Assembly (NCBI RefSeq): GCF_014655955.1
Contig: NZ_BNBO01000024.1
Span: 1 to 64,000 of the forward strand
Origin: Kitasatospora indigofera
GTDB lineage: Bacteria; Actinomycetota; Actinomycetes; Streptomycetales; Streptomycetaceae
Reading direction: 5' to 3'
DNA length: 64,000 nucleotides
Below the pieces are notes generated by a model. It was given only the letters and a program-made list of their open reading frames with translations. It was not told where the DNA came from and did not search any database. Positions 35,675-46,012 of the stretch are shown here, one piece after another. A program made the position numbers and the translations under genes. Each line of letters opens with the position of its first letter. Position 1 is the stretch's first letter.

Positions 35675-38110
35675 CTACTTGTTGCGGGCCGAGGTGACCC
35701 GGTAGACGTCGTAGACGCCCTCGACGCCGCGGACGGCCTTCAGCACGTGCCCCAGGTGCTTGGGGTCACCCATCTCGAAGGTGAAGCGGCTCATCGCCAC
35801 CCGGTCGCGGGAGGTCTGCACCGCCGCCGACAGGATGTTGACGTGCTGGTCGGACAGCACCCGGGTGACGTCCGAGAGCAGCCGGGAGCGGTCCAGCGCC
35901 TCGACCTGGATGGCGACCAGGAAGACCGAGGACTGGGTGGCCGCCCACTCGACCTCGATCATCCGCTCGGGCTGCTGGCTCAGCGACTCCACGTTGACGC
36001 AGTCCGCGCGGTGCACGGAGACGCCGTTGCCACGGGTCACGAAGCCGACGATCGGGTCGCCGGGCACCGGGGTGCAGCAGCGCGAGAGCTTGACCCAGAG
36101 GTCCTCGACGCCCTTGACGATGATGCCCGGGTCGCCCTTGGCCCGGCGCCGCATGGTGCGGCCGCCGTCGTGCGTCGGGGTGGCCGTCTCGGCGAGGTCC
36201 TCGGTGGCACCCTCCTCGCCGCCGAGCGCCTGCACCAGCTTCTGGACGATGTTCTGGGCCGAGACGTGGCCCTCGCCGATCGCCGCGTACAGCGAGGAGA
36301 TGTCGGGGTAACGCATCTCGTGCGCCAGCGTGACCAGCGAGTCCCCGGTGAGGATCCGCTGGATCGGCAGGCCCTGCTTGCGCATCGCGCGGGCGATGGC
36401 CTCCTTGCCCTGCTCGATCGCCTCCTCGCGGCGCTCCTTGGAGAACCAGGCCTTGATCTTGTTCCGGGCGCGCGGGGACTTGACGAAGCCCAGCCAGTCC
36501 CGGGAGGGGCCGGCGTTCTCCGCCTTGGAGGTGAACACCTCGACGGTGTCACCGTTCTCCAGGGTGGACTCCAGCGGCACCAGCCGCCCGTTGACCCGGG
36601 CCCCTATGCAGCGGTACCCGACCTCGGTGTGCACCGCGAAGGCGAAGTCCACCGGGGTGGCCTGGGCGGGCAGCGCTATCACGTCGCCCTTGGGGGTGAA
36701 GACGAAGACCTCGTTGTTGGAGAGGTCGAAGCGCAGCGACTCCAGGAACTCGCTCGGGTCCTCGGTCTCCTTCTGCCAGTCCAGCAGCTGCCGCAGCCAG
36801 GCCATCTCGTTGACGGCGCCGGCCTTGTCGTCCTTGCGGGTCTGCGAGGGCGTGTCGGTGCGGACCTTGGAGGCGCCGGCCACCGCGCGCTGCTTGTACT
36901 TCCAGTGCGCCGCGATGCCGTACTCGGCCCGGCGGTGCATGTCGAAGGTCCGGATCTGCAGCTCGACCGGCTTGCCGCCGGGGCCGATCACCGTGGTGTG
37001 CAGCGACTGGTACATGTTGAACTTGGGCATCGCGATGTAGTCCTTGAACCGCCCCGGCACCGGGTTCCACCGCGCGTGGATGGTGCCCAGCGCCGCGTAG
37101 CAGTCGCGGACGGTGTCGACCAGGACCCGGATGCCCACCAGGTCGTAGATCTCGGCGAAGTCGCGGCCCCGCACGATCATCTTCTGGTAGACCGAGTAGT
37201 AGTGCTTCGGCCGGCCGGTGACGGAGGCGGTGATCCGCGCGCCCCGCAGGTCGCCCTGCACCTGGTCGATGACGGTGGCCAGGTACTCGTCCCGCTTGGG
37301 GGCGCGCTCGGCGACCAGCCGCACGATCTCGTCGTACATCTTGGGGTAGAGGATCGCGAAGGCGAGGTCCTCCAGCTCCCACTTGATGGTGTTCATGCCC
37401 AGCCGGTGCGCCAGCGGGGCGTAGATCTCCAGCGTCTCGCGGGCCTTCGCCTCCTGCTTCTCCCGCTTGAGGTAGCGCATGGTGCGCATGTTGTGCAGCC
37501 GGTCGGCGAGCTTGATCACCAGGACCCGCGGGTCCTTGGCCATCGCCACGACCATCTTGCGGACCGTCTCGGCCTGCGCGGCCTCGCCGAACTTCACCCG
37601 GTCCAGCTTGGTGACGCCGTCGACCAGCAGGGCCACCGAGTCGCCGAAGTCCTTGCGCAGGGTCTCCAGGCCGTAGTCGGTGTCCTCGACGGTGTCGTGC
37701 AGCAGCCCGGCCATCAGCGTCGCGGCGTCCATGCCCAGCTCGGCCAGGATGGTGGAGACGGCCAGCGGGTGGGTGATGTACGGGTCGCCGCTCTTGCGCT
37801 TCTGCCCGCGGTGCCACTTCTCGGCCACCGCGTAGGCCCGCTCGATGTCCCGCAGCAGGGCCGGGTCGGCCTTCGGGTCGTTGGCCCGGATGCTGCGGAA
37901 GAGCGGCTCCAGCACCGGGTTGAGCACCGTGCTGCGCTGGCCGCCGAGCCGGGCCAGCCGGGCCCGCATGCCGCTCGCCGAGGTCGGGCGGGCGGCCGGG
38001 GCCACCGGTCGCGGCGAGGGTGCGGCCGGGCGTGCCGGGGCGGCCCCCGCGGGCGCGGGCTCGTTCTCGGGGGCGGCCGGTGCGGCCGTGGGCACAACCT
38101 CGTCGGGCAA
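35675..38110 (-). CDS. relA: Bifunctional (p)ppGpp synthetase/hydrolase
   Basis: The 811-residue protein makes and degrades (p)ppGpp in the stringent response. It has a low-complexity Ala/Pro N-terminus (about 1-50), an intact HD hydrolase domain (with [11 protein letters not shown] and [12 protein letters not shown]), a synthetase domain ([16 protein letters not shown] and [21 protein letters not shown]), a TGS domain ([14 protein letters not shown]), a zinc-finger-like helical segment with Cys-Cys ([20 protein letters not shown]) and a C-terminal ACT/RRM domain. The HD residues are intact, so it is bifunctional. The start is TTG at 38110, because AGGAG lies six bases upstream and the next residues match the known start of the Streptomyces protein. 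Apt is just upstream in the transcript. Confidence 0.96.
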   Translation of the reverse strand: MPDEVVPTAAPAAPENEPAPAGAAPARPAAPSPRPVAPAARPTSASGMRARLARLGGQRSTVLNPVLEPLFRSIRANDPKADPALLRDIERAYAVAEKWHRGQKRKSGDPYITHPLAVSTILAELGMDAATLMAGLLHDTVEDTDYGLETLRKDFGDSVALLVDGVTKLDRVKFGEAAQAETVRKMVVAMAKDPRVLVIKLADRLHNMRTMRYLKREKQEAKARETLEIYAPLAHRLGMNTIKWELEDLAFAILYPKMYDEIVRLVAERAPKRDEYLATVIDQVQGDLRGARITASVTGRPKHYYSVYQKMIVRGRDFAEIYDLVGIRVLVDTVRDCYAALGTIHARWNPVPGRFKDYIAMPKFNMYQSLHTTVIGPGGKPVELQIRTFDMHRRAEYGIAAHWKYKQRAVAGASKVRTDTPSQTRKDDKAGAVNEMAWLRQLLDWQKETEDPSEFLESLRFDLSNNEVFVFTPKGDVIALPAQATPVDFAFAVHTEVGYRCIGARVNGRLVPLESTLENGDTVEVFTSKAENAGPSRDWLGFVKSPRARNKIKAWFSKERREEAIEQGKEAIARAMRKQGLPIQRILTGDSLVTLAHEMRYPDISSLYAAIGEGHVSAQNIVQKLVQALGGEEGATEDLAETATPTHDGGRTMRRRAKGDPGIIVKGVEDLWVKLSRCCTPVPGDPIVGFVTRGNGVSVHRADCVNVESLSQQPERMIEVEWAATQSSVFLVAIQVEALDRSRLLSDVTRVLSDQHVNILSAAVQTSRDRVAMSRFTFEMGDPKHLGHVLKAVRGVEGVYDVYRVTSARNK

Positions 38111-38231
38111 GGACACTCCTCGGGGCGCGGGGCCGACCCCTCGCGCGAGCGGCAAGGGTGAATCTTCATGGTACCGAGCCTGGCGGGCCGGTGTTCCGCC
38201 GCGCCCCCGCACGTGTCGGCCCGGCACGCGC

Positions 38232-38267
38232 CGAGGGCGGTGGCCGCGACCGCGACCACCGCCCTCG
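38232..38267 (-). terminator. Hairpin between apt and relA
   Basis: A 12-bp perfect stem (CGAGGGCGGTGG with CCACCGCCCTCG) closes a 12-base loop in the gap after the apt stop and before the relA start. It may end the sec/apt transcript or adjust relA expression. Confidence 0.75.
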
Positions 38268-38287
38268 ACTGCTTGCGCAGGTGTCCC

Positions 38288-38839
38288 TCAGACCACGACC
38301 AGCGTCTCCAGCGGGGCGCCGTCGAGGTGCGCCGCCAGGCGCTCCCGGCCGTCCAGGAAGCCCAGCTCCATCAGGACGACCACCCCGGCGAGCTCGGCGC
38401 CGGCCCGCCGGACGAGGTCCAGCGAGGCGCCGATGGTGCCACCGGTCGCGAGCACGTCGTCGACCACCAGCACCCGCTCACCCGGGGTGAAGGCGTCGCA
38501 CTGGACCTCCAGCGTCGCCGAGCCGTACTCCAGGTCGTAGGACTGCGCGTGGACCTCGCCGGGCAGCTTGCCCTTCTTGCGGACCGGCACGAAGCCGAGC
38601 CCGGCCGCGAAGGCCGCCGGGGCCGCCAGCACGAAGCCGCGCGCCTCCAGGCCCACCACCTTGGTCGCCCCGAGCGCCGTGGCCCGCTCCGCCAGCGCCC
38701 GGGTGAGGGCCGCGAAGGCCTCGGCGTCGGCGAGCAGCGGCGCGATGTCCTTGAACAGCACGCCGGGCTTCGGGTAGTCCGGAACGTCGCGGATCCTGCT
38801 GCTCAGCAGGCCGGCGAGGTCGGTGGCGGGGGAGGTCAC
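38288..38839 (-). CDS. apt: Adenine phosphoribosyltransferase
   Basis: Apt salvages adenine to AMP with PRPP. The 183-residue protein has the family fold: IRDVPDYPKPGVLFKDIAPLL at the N-terminus, VGLEARGFVLAAPAA, and the PRPP motif VLVVDDVLATGGTI. The start is GTG at 38839 with AAGGA upstream. It lies between secF and relA, as in other actinobacteria, and links purine salvage to the stringent response gene by operon context. Confidence 0.96.
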   Translation of the reverse strand: MTSPATDLAGLLSSRIRDVPDYPKPGVLFKDIAPLLADAEAFAALTRALAERATALGATKVVGLEARGFVLAAPAAFAAGLGFVPVRKKGKLPGEVHAQSYDLEYGSATLEVQCDAFTPGERVLVVDDVLATGGTIGASLDLVRRAGAELAGVVVLMELGFLDGRERLAAHLDGAPLETLVVV

Positions 38840-38864
38840 GAGCAGTCCTTACGACGGGGAGGGG

Positions 38865-39977
38865 TCAGCGCTTGCCGGTCGGGCGGCCCTTGGCGCGCGA
38901 GCGCCCGGCCGCCTGGCCACGCTGCCCGACCATACCGGCCGGCAGGTCCTCGTCGGCGAACTCCTCGCCTTCGGGGGTGCCGTCACCGGCCGCCTCGGCG
39001 GCCGCCTTGGCCTCCGAGGCGCGCCGCTGCGCGACCCGCTTGGCCAGCGCCTTCATCTCGGGCTGCTCCTCCTTGAGCTGCGCGAGCAGCGGGGTGGCGA
39101 CGCAGATCGAGGAGTAGGCACCGGCGGCGAGGCCGATGAACAGCGCGAGCGAGATGTCGTTCAGGGTGCCGGCGCCCAGCAGGCCGCCGCCGATGAACAG
39201 CAGCGCGGCGACCGGCAGCAGGGCGACCACGGTGGTGTTGATGGACCGCACCAGGGTCTGGTTGAGGCCCGCGTTGGCCGCCTCGCTGTAGGTGAGCTTG
39301 CTCTGCTTGGTGAGCCCCTTGGTGTTCTCCTTCACGGTGTCGAAGACGACGACCGTGTCGTAGAGCGAGTACCCGAGGATGGTCAGGAAGCCGATCACCG
39401 TACCGGGGGTGACCTCGAAGCCCACCAGGGCGTAGACGCCGATGGTGATCAGGAGGTCGTGGATGAGGGCGACCAGGGCCGCCACCGCCATCCGCCACTC
39501 GAAGGCGATGGCCATGTAGACCGTCACCAGCACCATGAAGATGACCAGGCCGAGCAGCGCCTTGTGGGAGATCTGCTCACCCCAGCTGGGGCCGATCACC
39601 TGGCTGTCGATCTCCGCGACCGGGACGTTCAGCTCCTTGGCGAGGCCGCTGCGGATGCTGTCCGGGGACTGCTCGATCTCGGAGCTGATCTGGATCCGGA
39701 CCTTGCCGTTGTCCGTGGACTGCACCAGGGCGGTGGTGCCGTGGGTCACGTCGTTGACGGCGGTCTGCGCCTGGGCGACGGTCAGGCCGGACTTCTGGAC
39801 GGTGTAGACCGAGCCGCCCTTGAACTCGATGCCCAGGTGCAGGCCCATGGCCAGGCCGATGGCCGCGACCAGCACGATGACGCCGGAGATGCTGTACCAG
39901 AGCTTGCGGCGCCCGACGAAGTCGAAGCTGACCTCGCCCTGGTAGAGCCGGTGGCCCAGATTGGAGAAGCGTGACAT
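38865..39977 (-). CDS. secF: Protein translocase subunit SecF
   Basis: SecF works with SecD as an RND-type complex that uses the proton gradient to help export by SecYEG. The 370-residue protein has six membrane helices: the first at LWYSISGVIVLVAAIGLAM, then after a periplasmic domain (about 60-150) the block of helices with GLVIFMVLVTVYMAIAFEW, ALIHDLLITIGVYALVG and TILGYSLYDTVVVFDTVKEN, the family signature, then RSINTTVVALLPVAALLF. The C-terminus is basic. The ATG is 4 bases after the secD stop. Confidence 0.95.
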   Translation of the reverse strand: MSRFSNLGHRLYQGEVSFDFVGRRKLWYSISGVIVLVAAIGLAMGLHLGIEFKGGSVYTVQKSGLTVAQAQTAVNDVTHGTTALVQSTDNGKVRIQISSEIEQSPDSIRSGLAKELNVPVAEIDSQVIGPSWGEQISHKALLGLVIFMVLVTVYMAIAFEWRMAVAALVALIHDLLITIGVYALVGFEVTPGTVIGFLTILGYSLYDTVVVFDTVKENTKGLTKQSKLTYSEAANAGLNQTLVRSINTTVVALLPVAALLFIGGGLLGAGTLNDISLALFIGLAAGAYSSICVATPLLAQLKEEQPEMKALAKRVAQRRASEAKAAAEAAGDGTPEGEEFADEDLPAGMVGQRGQAAGRSRAKGRPTGKR

Positions 39978-39981
39978 TGCG

Positions 39982-41796
39982 TCAGGCCTCCTTCGTGGCG
40001 GCGGGAGCGGAGTTCCGGCGACGGGTGCCGCGGATCGGCGGGCGGGCGCCCAGGCGCTTCGGGTCCAGGCCGGACCACGGGTGGCCGTCCGAGAAGAACT
40101 TCTTCCGGGCGAGCAGCGTGATCAGCGGCTTGGTGAAGAGGAAGATCACCACGACGTCGAGGGCGGTGGTCAGGCCGAGGGTGAAGGCGAAGCCCTGCAC
40201 CTTGCCGACCGAGACCAGGTAGAGCACCGCGGCGCAGAGGAAGGAGACGAAGTCCGACACCAGGATGGTGCGCCGGGCGCGCGGCCAGGCCCGCTGGACG
40301 GCCGGGCGCAGCGGCGCGCCCTCGCGGACCTCGTCGCGGATGCGCTCGAAGTACACGATGAAGGAGTCCGCGGTGATGCCGATCGCGACGATGGCGCCGC
40401 AGACCGCCGGGAGGTTCAGCGCGAAGCCGATCCCGGCGCCCAGCAGGCTCATGATCGAGTAGGTCAGCGCGGCCGAGACCAGCAGACCGGCGATCGAGAC
40501 CAGGCCGAGGCCGCGGTAGTAGACCAGCGAGTAGAGGATCACCAGGATCATGCCGATCAGGCCGGCGATCAGGCCCGCCTTCAGCTGATCCCCGCCGAGC
40601 TGCGGCGAGACGGTGACCACGTCGCTCTGCGCGAAGCTGAGCGGCAGGGCGCCGAAGTTCAGGACGTTGGCGAGGCCCTGGGCCTCGTCCTGGGTGAAGC
40701 TGCCGGAGATGACGGCGGAGCCGCCCGGGATCGACTCGCGGACCTGCGGGTGGGAGACCACGCCGCCGTCCAGGACGACCGCGAACTGGTTGGCCGGCGG
40801 GGCCTGGGTGGCCAGCTGGCCGGTGGTGGTCGCGAAGGCCTTCGACCCGTTGTCGTTGAACTGCAGCTGGACCTGCCAGCCGGCGGCGTTCTGGGTGTCG
40901 ATGGTGGCCTGGGCCTTGGAGATGTCCGAGCCGTTCACCTGGACGGGGCCGAGGGCGAACTTGTTGTAGTAGCCCTGCTCCTTGTCGGAGCTGCAGGCGA
41001 CCGTCGGCTTGGTGAGGTCGGACGTCTGGTAGTCCTTGCGCTGCGCGTCGACCGAGCAGTCCAGCGCGGCGAACTGCGCCTGCAGCTCGGCCGGGACGGT
41101 GCCCTGGGTCAGCGCGGCGGAGAGGTCCGCGGCGGACGGCGCGGTGGCGGCGGCGCTGGGGTCCGCGGCCGGGGCGCTCGCGGCCGGCGAGGCGGCCGGC
41201 GCGGTGGCCGTCGGGGACGGCGACGCGGCGTCGGCGGTCAGGGCCTCACCGAGGGCACGGCCGGCCTTGGTGCCGCTCGCGCTGGGCGTCGGGGCGGCGG
41301 CGGTGGAGCCGCCGGTGGCCGTCGCGCTCGCGGTCGGCGCCGGGGCCGCGCTGCCGGAGGCCGAGGCGCTCGGGCTCGCGGTGGGCGCCTGGGCCTGCAC
41401 GCCGCTGGGGGCGTAGGCCAGGACCGGGCGGAAGAAGAGCTTCGCAGTCGTGCCGACCTGGTCGGCCGCAGACTCCTTGTCCCCACCCTTGGGGATGTTG
41501 ACGACAATGTTCTTGTCGCCCTCGGTCTGCACCTCGGCCTCGGAGACACCCATCGCGTTGACACGCTTCTGGATGATCGCGACAGCGATGTTCATGTTGG
41601 ACTTGTTGATCGCCTTGGGGTCGTCCGACTCGGCGGTCAGCGTGATGCTGGTGCCGCCGGCGAGGTCGATCCCGAGGCGGGGCTTGGTGTTGCCCGTCCC
41701 GAACATGAGGGCGACCAGTCCGACGGTGACCACCAGGATGAGGGCCAGGGCCCGTCCCGGGTAACCGTCGCGCGGACGCGACTTGGGTGTTGCCAC
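39982..41796 (-). CDS. secD: Protein translocase subunit SecD
   Basis: SecD is the larger subunit of the SecDF accessory translocase. The 604-residue protein has one N-terminal helix (RALALILVVTVGLVALMFG), the periplasmic P1 domain starting LGIDLAGGTSITL, the helix block with ITADSFIVYFERIRDEVREG and a C-terminal RVRR-like end. A long insertion of Ala, Ser, Pro and Thr (about 131-222) lies inside the periplasmic domain and is absent from shorter SecD proteins. The start is GTG at 41796. It is followed directly by secF. Confidence 0.95.
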   Translation of the reverse strand: MATPKSRPRDGYPGRALALILVVTVGLVALMFGTGNTKPRLGIDLAGGTSITLTAESDDPKAINKSNMNIAVAIIQKRVNAMGVSEAEVQTEGDKNIVVNIPKGGDKESAADQVGTTAKLFFRPVLAYAPSGVQAQAPTASPSASASGSAAPAPTASATATGGSTAAAPTPSASGTKAGRALGEALTADAASPSPTATAPAASPAASAPAADPSAAATAPSAADLSAALTQGTVPAELQAQFAALDCSVDAQRKDYQTSDLTKPTVACSSDKEQGYYNKFALGPVQVNGSDISKAQATIDTQNAAGWQVQLQFNDNGSKAFATTTGQLATQAPPANQFAVVLDGGVVSHPQVRESIPGGSAVISGSFTQDEAQGLANVLNFGALPLSFAQSDVVTVSPQLGGDQLKAGLIAGLIGMILVILYSLVYYRGLGLVSIAGLLVSAALTYSIMSLLGAGIGFALNLPAVCGAIVAIGITADSFIVYFERIRDEVREGAPLRPAVQRAWPRARRTILVSDFVSFLCAAVLYLVSVGKVQGFAFTLGLTTALDVVVIFLFTKPLITLLARKKFFSDGHPWSGLDPKRLGARPPIRGTRRRNSAPAATKEA

Positions 41797-41835
41797 CTTG
41801 CTCGTTTCTCCCTGTCCATGCCAGCGCCCGCCGGG

Positions 41836-41864
41836 CCCCCGTCCGGCGTGGGGCGGGACGGGGG
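41836..41864 (-). terminator. Hairpin between yajC and secD
   Basis: CCCCCGTCC and GGACGGGGG form a 9-bp stem around an 11-base loop, 40 bases before the secD GTG and 80 bases beyond the yajC stop. It may attenuate transcription from yajC into secD. Confidence 0.45.
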
Positions 41865-41943
41865 GAAGACGTGACGAGCGAAGGCCCTGAGGTCCTGTGG
41901 GCGCGCGGCGGAGTGCCGCGGCGGCCGGATGAGCCCGACCGTA

Positions 41944-42363
41944 CTACTTGCTCGCGGGAGCCCCGCCGTCGGCGTCGCCCTTGTCCGCGCCGTCCTTCGA
42001 GAGCGAGAGCGGCTTGTCGCCCTCCTCGGCCGACCCGGCCTCGTCCGCCTCGACGGACTCGGCCAGCTCGGCGAGCTCGTCCTCCAGCGGACGGCCGTTG
42101 ATGATGGCGTCGTACTCCTGCGGGTCCAGCACCGCGGCGATCGCGCCCTTGGTGAAGTGGCTGACCACGCCGGGCGCGATCTCCAGCTCGACGGTCTCGT
42201 CGTTGACCGCCTTCACCTGGGCGTACAGGCCGCCGATGGTGCGCACTCCGGCTCCCGGCTCCAGCGAGGTCTGCATCGACTGCTGCTGCTGCTGGCGCTT
42301 CTTCTGCGACCGGAACATCAGGACGATCGCGATAATCGGGAGGAGAAGGATGATGAGGTTCAC
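41944..42363 (-). CDS. yajC: Preprotein translocase subunit YajC
   Basis: YajC is a small membrane protein that associates with SecDF. The 139-residue protein starts with a short membrane segment (NLIILLLPIIAIVLMF), then the conserved charged RSQKKRQQQQQSM and the SH3-like domain (GAGVRTIGGLYAQVKAVNDETVELEI), with an acidic and Ser-rich tail. The start is GTG at 42363 with AAAGGA upstream. The tail is longer than in E. coli YajC (110 residues). It is upstream of secD in the same direction. Confidence 0.95.
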   Translation of the reverse strand: MNLIILLLPIIAIVLMFRSQKKRQQQQQSMQTSLEPGAGVRTIGGLYAQVKAVNDETVELEIAPGVVSHFTKGAIAAVLDPQEYDAIINGRPLEDELAELAESVEADEAGSAEEGDKPLSLSKDGADKGDADGGAPASK

Positions 42364-42383
42364 TGCAGCCAGGGTCCTTTACG

Positions 42384-42401
42384 GGCCGCCGCCCGGCGGC
42401 C
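42384..42401 (-). terminator. Hairpin between ruvB and yajC
   Basis: GGCCGCC, loop GCCC, GGCGGCC, a 7-bp perfect stem, stands 20 bases before the yajC start. It probably ends the ruv transcript or modulates yajC translation; there is no U-tract. Confidence 0.5.
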
Positions 42402-42530
42402 TGTGGTGATGGTCGGCCCGTCAGGTGAGAGGGGCGGTCCGGCGGAGTCTAGGCGACCCGAACTGATCGGACAACGCCAAGCATCGCATCCTGCCGCCGA
42501 AAGTGGCGACCCTCCGCATGCACAGATTCC

Positions 42531-43640
42531 TCAGGGTTCCTCCACGGCCCCGAACAGGTCGGACTGCGCGGGCACCGGGCCGCGCGGGCCCTGGCCGGAC
42601 GCCGCCCGGGCAGGACCGGTCTGGACCGGTGGGACGAGCCCGAGGTGCTGCCAGGCGGCGGGGGTCGCGATCCGCCCGCGGGGGGTACGGGCCAGCAGTC
42701 CCTCACGGACCAGGAAGGGCTCGGCGACCTCCTCGACCGTCTCGGCCTCCTCACCCACGGCGACCGCCAGTGTCGACAAACCGACCGGGCCGCCGCCGAA
42801 CAGCCGGATCAGCGCGTCCAGCACCGCGCGGTCCAGCCGGTCCAGGCCCCGGGCGTCCACCTCGTAGACCTTCAGCGCCTGGGCGGCGATCGTCCGGTCC
42901 ACCACGCCGTCGTGCTTGACCTGGGCGTAGTCCCGGACCCGGCGCAGCAGCCGGTTGGCGATCCGGGGCGTGCCCCGGGAGCGGCCGGCGATCTCGGCGG
43001 CGCCGGCCGGGTCGATCTCCACGTCCAGCAGCGCGGCCGAGCGGTGCACCACCCGCTCCAGCTCGGCGGGGGCGTAGAACTCCATGTGGCCGGTGAAGCC
43101 GAAGCGGTCGCGCAGCGGGGGCGGCAGCAGTCCGGCCCGGGTGGTGGCGCCGACCAGGGTGAACGGCGGCAGCTCCAGCGGGATGGCGGTGGCGCCGGGG
43201 CCCTTGCCGACGATCACGTCGACCCGGTAGTCCTCCATGGCCATGTAGAGCATCTCCTCGGCCGGCCGGGACATCCGGTGGATCTCGTCGAGGAAGAGCA
43301 CCTCGCCCTCGGTGAGCGAGGACAGGATGGCCGCGAGGTCGCCGGCGTGCTGGATGGCCGGGCCGGAGGTGATCCGGATCGGGGCGTTCAGCTCGGCCGC
43401 GATGATCATGGACAGGGTGGTCTTGCCCAGCCCGGGCGGGCCGCTGAGCAGGACGTGGTCCGGCGCCGTGCCGCGCTTGCGGGCAGCCTGCAGCACCAGC
43501 GAGAGCTGCTCGCGGACCCGCTCCTGCCCGATGAACTCGTCCAGCAGCTTGGGGCGCAGCGCCGCCTCGACCGCCTGGTCCTCGCCGTCGGCGGCGGCGG
43601 TCACCAGCCGGTCTGCCGGTTCGGAGTCGTACGGGGTCAT
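42531..43640 (-). CDS. ruvB: Holliday junction branch migration ATPase RuvB
   Basis: RuvB is the hexameric AAA+ motor that drives Holliday junction migration. The 369-residue protein has Walker [16 protein letters not shown], Walker [11 protein letters not shown], sensor 1 [19 protein letters not shown] and a winged helix C-terminal domain ([19 protein letters not shown]). The C-terminal tail (about 345-369) is a Pro and Ser-rich extension. The ATG at 43640 is the only good start before the conserved N-terminus. It follows ruvA, 202 bases upstream in the transcript, so the three ruv genes are one group but not tightly packed here. Confidence 0.97.
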   Translation of the reverse strand: MTPYDSEPADRLVTAAADGEDQAVEAALRPKLLDEFIGQERVREQLSLVLQAARKRGTAPDHVLLSGPPGLGKTTLSMIIAAELNAPIRITSGPAIQHAGDLAAILSSLTEGEVLFLDEIHRMSRPAEEMLYMAMEDYRVDVIVGKGPGATAIPLELPPFTLVGATTRAGLLPPPLRDRFGFTGHMEFYAPAELERVVHRSAALLDVEIDPAGAAEIAGRSRGTPRIANRLLRRVRDYAQVKHDGVVDRTIAAQALKVYEVDARGLDRLDRAVLDALIRLFGGGPVGLSTLAVAVGEEAETVEEVAEPFLVREGLLARTPRGRIATPAAWQHLGLVPPVQTGPARAASGQGPRGPVPAQSDLFGAVEEP

Positions 43641-43842
43641 CGGGGCGGGCTCCAGTCTCGGCGGTCGGGCGGGCGGGCAGCGTTCGGGCGGTCAAGCAGC
43701 GGTCAGGCAGCCGGGCCGGCGGCCGTCGGTCGAGCAGCGTGCGGGCGGTCGGGTCACCGGTCGGACGGCCCGACCGGAAAGGTCGACACGTCGACCGGCC
43801 GGGGCCCGGGCCGGCGGCCCGGGAGCGGTCGCCGGACGGGGT

Positions 43843-44454
43843 TCAACGAGTCCGGTTCAAGGTCCGCAGCGCGGCCTTCAGCAGGGCGCCGATGTCCGGC
43901 GAGGACTGCATCTCGGCCTCCGGGGTGACGGCCGCGACCGCGTCCTCGGCCTCCCGCGGAGCGTAGCCGAGACCGACCAGGGCGGCCTGCAGCTGCTCGC
44001 TCCACGGCGCCGGGCCGGCCGCGAGCGGCTTCTGCGCGGGGACGCTGCCGTGCGGGGCCCCGAGCTTGTCCTTGTACTCCAGGAGCAGTTTCTGCGCGCC
44101 GCGCTTGCCGATCCCGGGCACCGCCATCAGGGCCTTCTCGTCACCGGTGGCCACCGCCAGGCGCAGCGCGTCCGGACTGTGCACGCCGAGCATGGCCTGG
44201 GCCAGCCGGGGGCCGACACCGCTGGCGTTCTGCAGCAGTTCGAAGGTGGCGCGCTCGTCCTCGTCGGCGAAGCCGTAGAGCGTGAGGGAGTCCTCCCGGA
44301 CCACGAGCGAGGTGGCGAGCCGGGCCGGCTCGCCGAGCCGCAGCGCGGAGAGCGTGGTGGGCGTGCACTGGAGGGCGAGGCCCACGCCGCCGACCTCGAC
44401 CACGGCGGTGCCCGTGGAGAGGGCCGCGACCTGGCCCTGGACGAACGCGATCAC
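43843..44454 (-). CDS. ruvA: Holliday junction DNA-binding protein RuvA
   Basis: RuvA is the tetramer that holds the junction and recruits RuvB. The 203-residue protein has the OB-fold domain I ([12 protein letters not shown]), the two helix-hairpin-helix motifs ([14 protein letters not shown] and [21 protein letters not shown]), and a flexible linker before the C-terminal RuvB-binding domain ([24 protein letters not shown]). The GTG start at 44454 overlaps the ruvC stop as GTGA. The 200 bases between ruvA and ruvB contain several short inverted repeats (for example 43757-43777 and 43781-43796). Confidence 0.96.
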   Translation of the reverse strand: MIAFVQGQVAALSTGTAVVEVGGVGLALQCTPTTLSALRLGEPARLATSLVVREDSLTLYGFADEDERATFELLQNASGVGPRLAQAMLGVHSPDALRLAVATGDEKALMAVPGIGKRGAQKLLLEYKDKLGAPHGSVPAQKPLAAGPAPWSEQLQAALVGLGYAPREAEDAVAAVTPEAEMQSSPDIGALLKAALRTLNRTR

Positions 44455-45032
44455 GGGCGGTGCTCCTGTCGGACGGCGGGGCGGGCGGCGGCCCGGACGA
44501 CGGCGGCGGCGGACCGCGCAGGCGGCGCCTTGGCCACCGCGGCGGCGATCCGGCCGGCGGCGGCGCCGCGCCAGATGTGGCAGATGGCGAGCGCCAGGGC
44601 GTCGGCGGCGTCGGCGGGCTTGGGCGGGGCGTCGAGCCGCAGCAGGCGGGTGACCATGGCGGTGACCTGGGCCTTGTCGGCGCGGCCGGAGCCGGTGACC
44701 GCCGCCTTGACCTCGCTGGGGGTGTGCAGGGTGACCGGGATGCCGCGCCTGGTCGCGCAGAGCATGGCGACCGCGCTGGCCTGGGCGGTGCCCATCACCG
44801 TCCGGACGTTGTGCTGGGCGAAGACCCGCTCGACGGCGACCATGTCCGGCCGGTACTCCTCCAGCCAGGCCTCTATGCCCTGCTCGACGAGCAGCAGCCG
44901 GGGCCCGATCTCGGCGTCCGCCGGGGTGCGCACCACGCCGACGCCGGCCATCTTCAGCGGGCGGCCCGGCGCGCCGTCGACCACGCCGACACCGCACCTG
45001 GTCAGCCCGGGGTCCACTCCCAGTACCCGCAC
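44451..45032 (-). CDS. ruvC: Crossover junction endodeoxyribonuclease RuvC
   Basis: RuvC cuts Holliday junctions. The 193-residue protein shows the four acidic catalytic residues: Asp in [12 protein letters not shown], Glu in VAVERVFAQ, and the Asp pair in [14 protein letters not shown]. The length is slightly above the usual 170-175 because of an Ala-rich C-terminus. The start is GTG at 45032 with GGAGAGG upstream. It is coupled to ruvA and lies downstream of yebC, behind a strong hairpin. Confidence 0.96.
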   Translation of the reverse strand: MRVLGVDPGLTRCGVGVVDGAPGRPLKMAGVGVVRTPADAEIGPRLLLVEQGIEAWLEEYRPDMVAVERVFAQHNVRTVMGTAQASAVAMLCATRRGIPVTLHTPSEVKAAVTGSGRADKAQVTAMVTRLLRLDAPPKPADAADALALAICHIWRGAAAGRIAAAVAKAPPARSAAAVVRAAARPAVRQEHRP

Positions 45033-45124
45033 GTCGTGCCCGCCTCTCCAAGACCACCCGAAGGGTATCGGGCACCGCTGACAACGAACCGGCCGGACAC
45101 ACCCCGGGCCGGCCGGGACGCACT

Positions 45125-45155
45125 GCGCCCGGTGGTCCCACGGACCACCGGGCGC
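45125..45155 (-). terminator. Terminator between yebC and ruvC
   Basis: A 14-bp perfect stem (GCGCCCGGTGGTCC with GGACCACCGGGCGC) closes the 3-base loop CAC, just downstream of the yebC stop and 93 bases before ruvC. Confidence 0.88.
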
Positions 45156-45174
45156 GGCTGCGGGGCCTTCGGCC

Positions 45175-45933
45175 CTACTCGGCGTCGAGCTCGGCGCCCA
45201 CGGCGTCCGGGATGTCGAAGTTGGCGAAGACGTTCTGCACGTCGTCGCTGTCCTCCAGCGCGTCGATCAGCTTGAAGATCTTGCGGGCGCCGTCGGCGTC
45301 CAGCTCGACCTGCACGCTGGGCACGAAGTTGGCGTCGGCCGAGTCGTAGTCGATCCCGGCGTCCACCAGCGCGGTGCGGACCGCGACCATGTCGGTCGCC
45401 GCGCTGATCACCTCGTAGGTGTCACCGAGGTCGTTGACCTCCTCGGCGCCGGCCTCCAGGACGACCTCGAAGACCTTGTCCTCGTCCACGCCGTCGGCCT
45501 TGGGCACGATGATGACGCCCTTGCGGGTGAACATGTACGACACCGAACCCGGGTCGGCCATGTTGCCGCCGTTGCGGGTCATCGCGACCCGGACGTCGGA
45601 GGCGGCGCGGTTGCGGTTGTCGGTGAGGCACTCGATGAGCACCGCGACGCCGTTGGGACCGTAGCCCTCGTACATGATGGTCGAGTAGTCGGCCCCGCCG
45701 GCCTCGGCACCGTCGCCGCGCTTGACGGCGCGGTTGATGTTGTCGATCGGGACCGAGCTCTTCTTCGCCTTCTGGATGGCGTCGTACAGCGTCGGGTTGC
45801 CCGCCGGGTCGCTGCCGCCGGTGCGCGCCGCCACCTCGATGTTCTTGATCATCTTGGCGAAGAGCTTGCCGCGCTTGGCGTCGATCACGGCCTTCTTGTG
45901 CTTGGTGGTAGCCCACTTAGAGTGGCCGGACAT
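45175..45933 (-). CDS. yebC: YebC/PmpR-family protein
   Basis: The 252-residue protein begins [23 protein letters not shown], the hallmark of the family, and continues with [13 protein letters not shown], the [26 protein letters not shown] stretch and a three-domain architecture. YebC proteins are annotated as transcription regulators and, more recently, as ribosome-associated factors that relieve polyproline stalling; which applies here is not visible. The ATG at 45933 has AAGGAG upstream. It stands next to the ruv genes, as is common. Confidence 0.95.
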   Translation of the reverse strand: MSGHSKWATTKHKKAVIDAKRGKLFAKMIKNIEVAARTGGSDPAGNPTLYDAIQKAKKSSVPIDNINRAVKRGDGAEAGGADYSTIMYEGYGPNGVAVLIECLTDNRNRAASDVRVAMTRNGGNMADPGSVSYMFTRKGVIIVPKADGVDEDKVFEVVLEAGAEEVNDLGDTYEVISAATDMVAVRTALVDAGIDYDSADANFVPSVQVELDADGARKIFKLIDALEDSDDVQNVFANFDIPDAVGAELDAE

Positions 45934-45981
45934 CGCCAGCTCCTTTACGTCGCCAAAAGGGAAATGAACAGGAGAGATCTT

Positions 45982-46012
45982 ACCGGTGCCGCAGTGCGGC
46001 GGGGGCACCGGT
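45982..46012 (-). terminator. Hairpin between pdxT and yebC
   Basis: ACCGGTGCC and GGCACCGGT form a 9-bp perfect stem, with a nested GCCGC/GCGGC helix as an alternative fold. It starts just after the pdxT stop and before the yebC start. Confidence 0.7.

Noticed and set aside
43641-43842. A small gene or regulatory RNA between ruvA and ruvB
   Set aside because: The stretch shows only short inverted repeats and CGGTCGGGC-type duplications, with no convincing reading frame or promoter.
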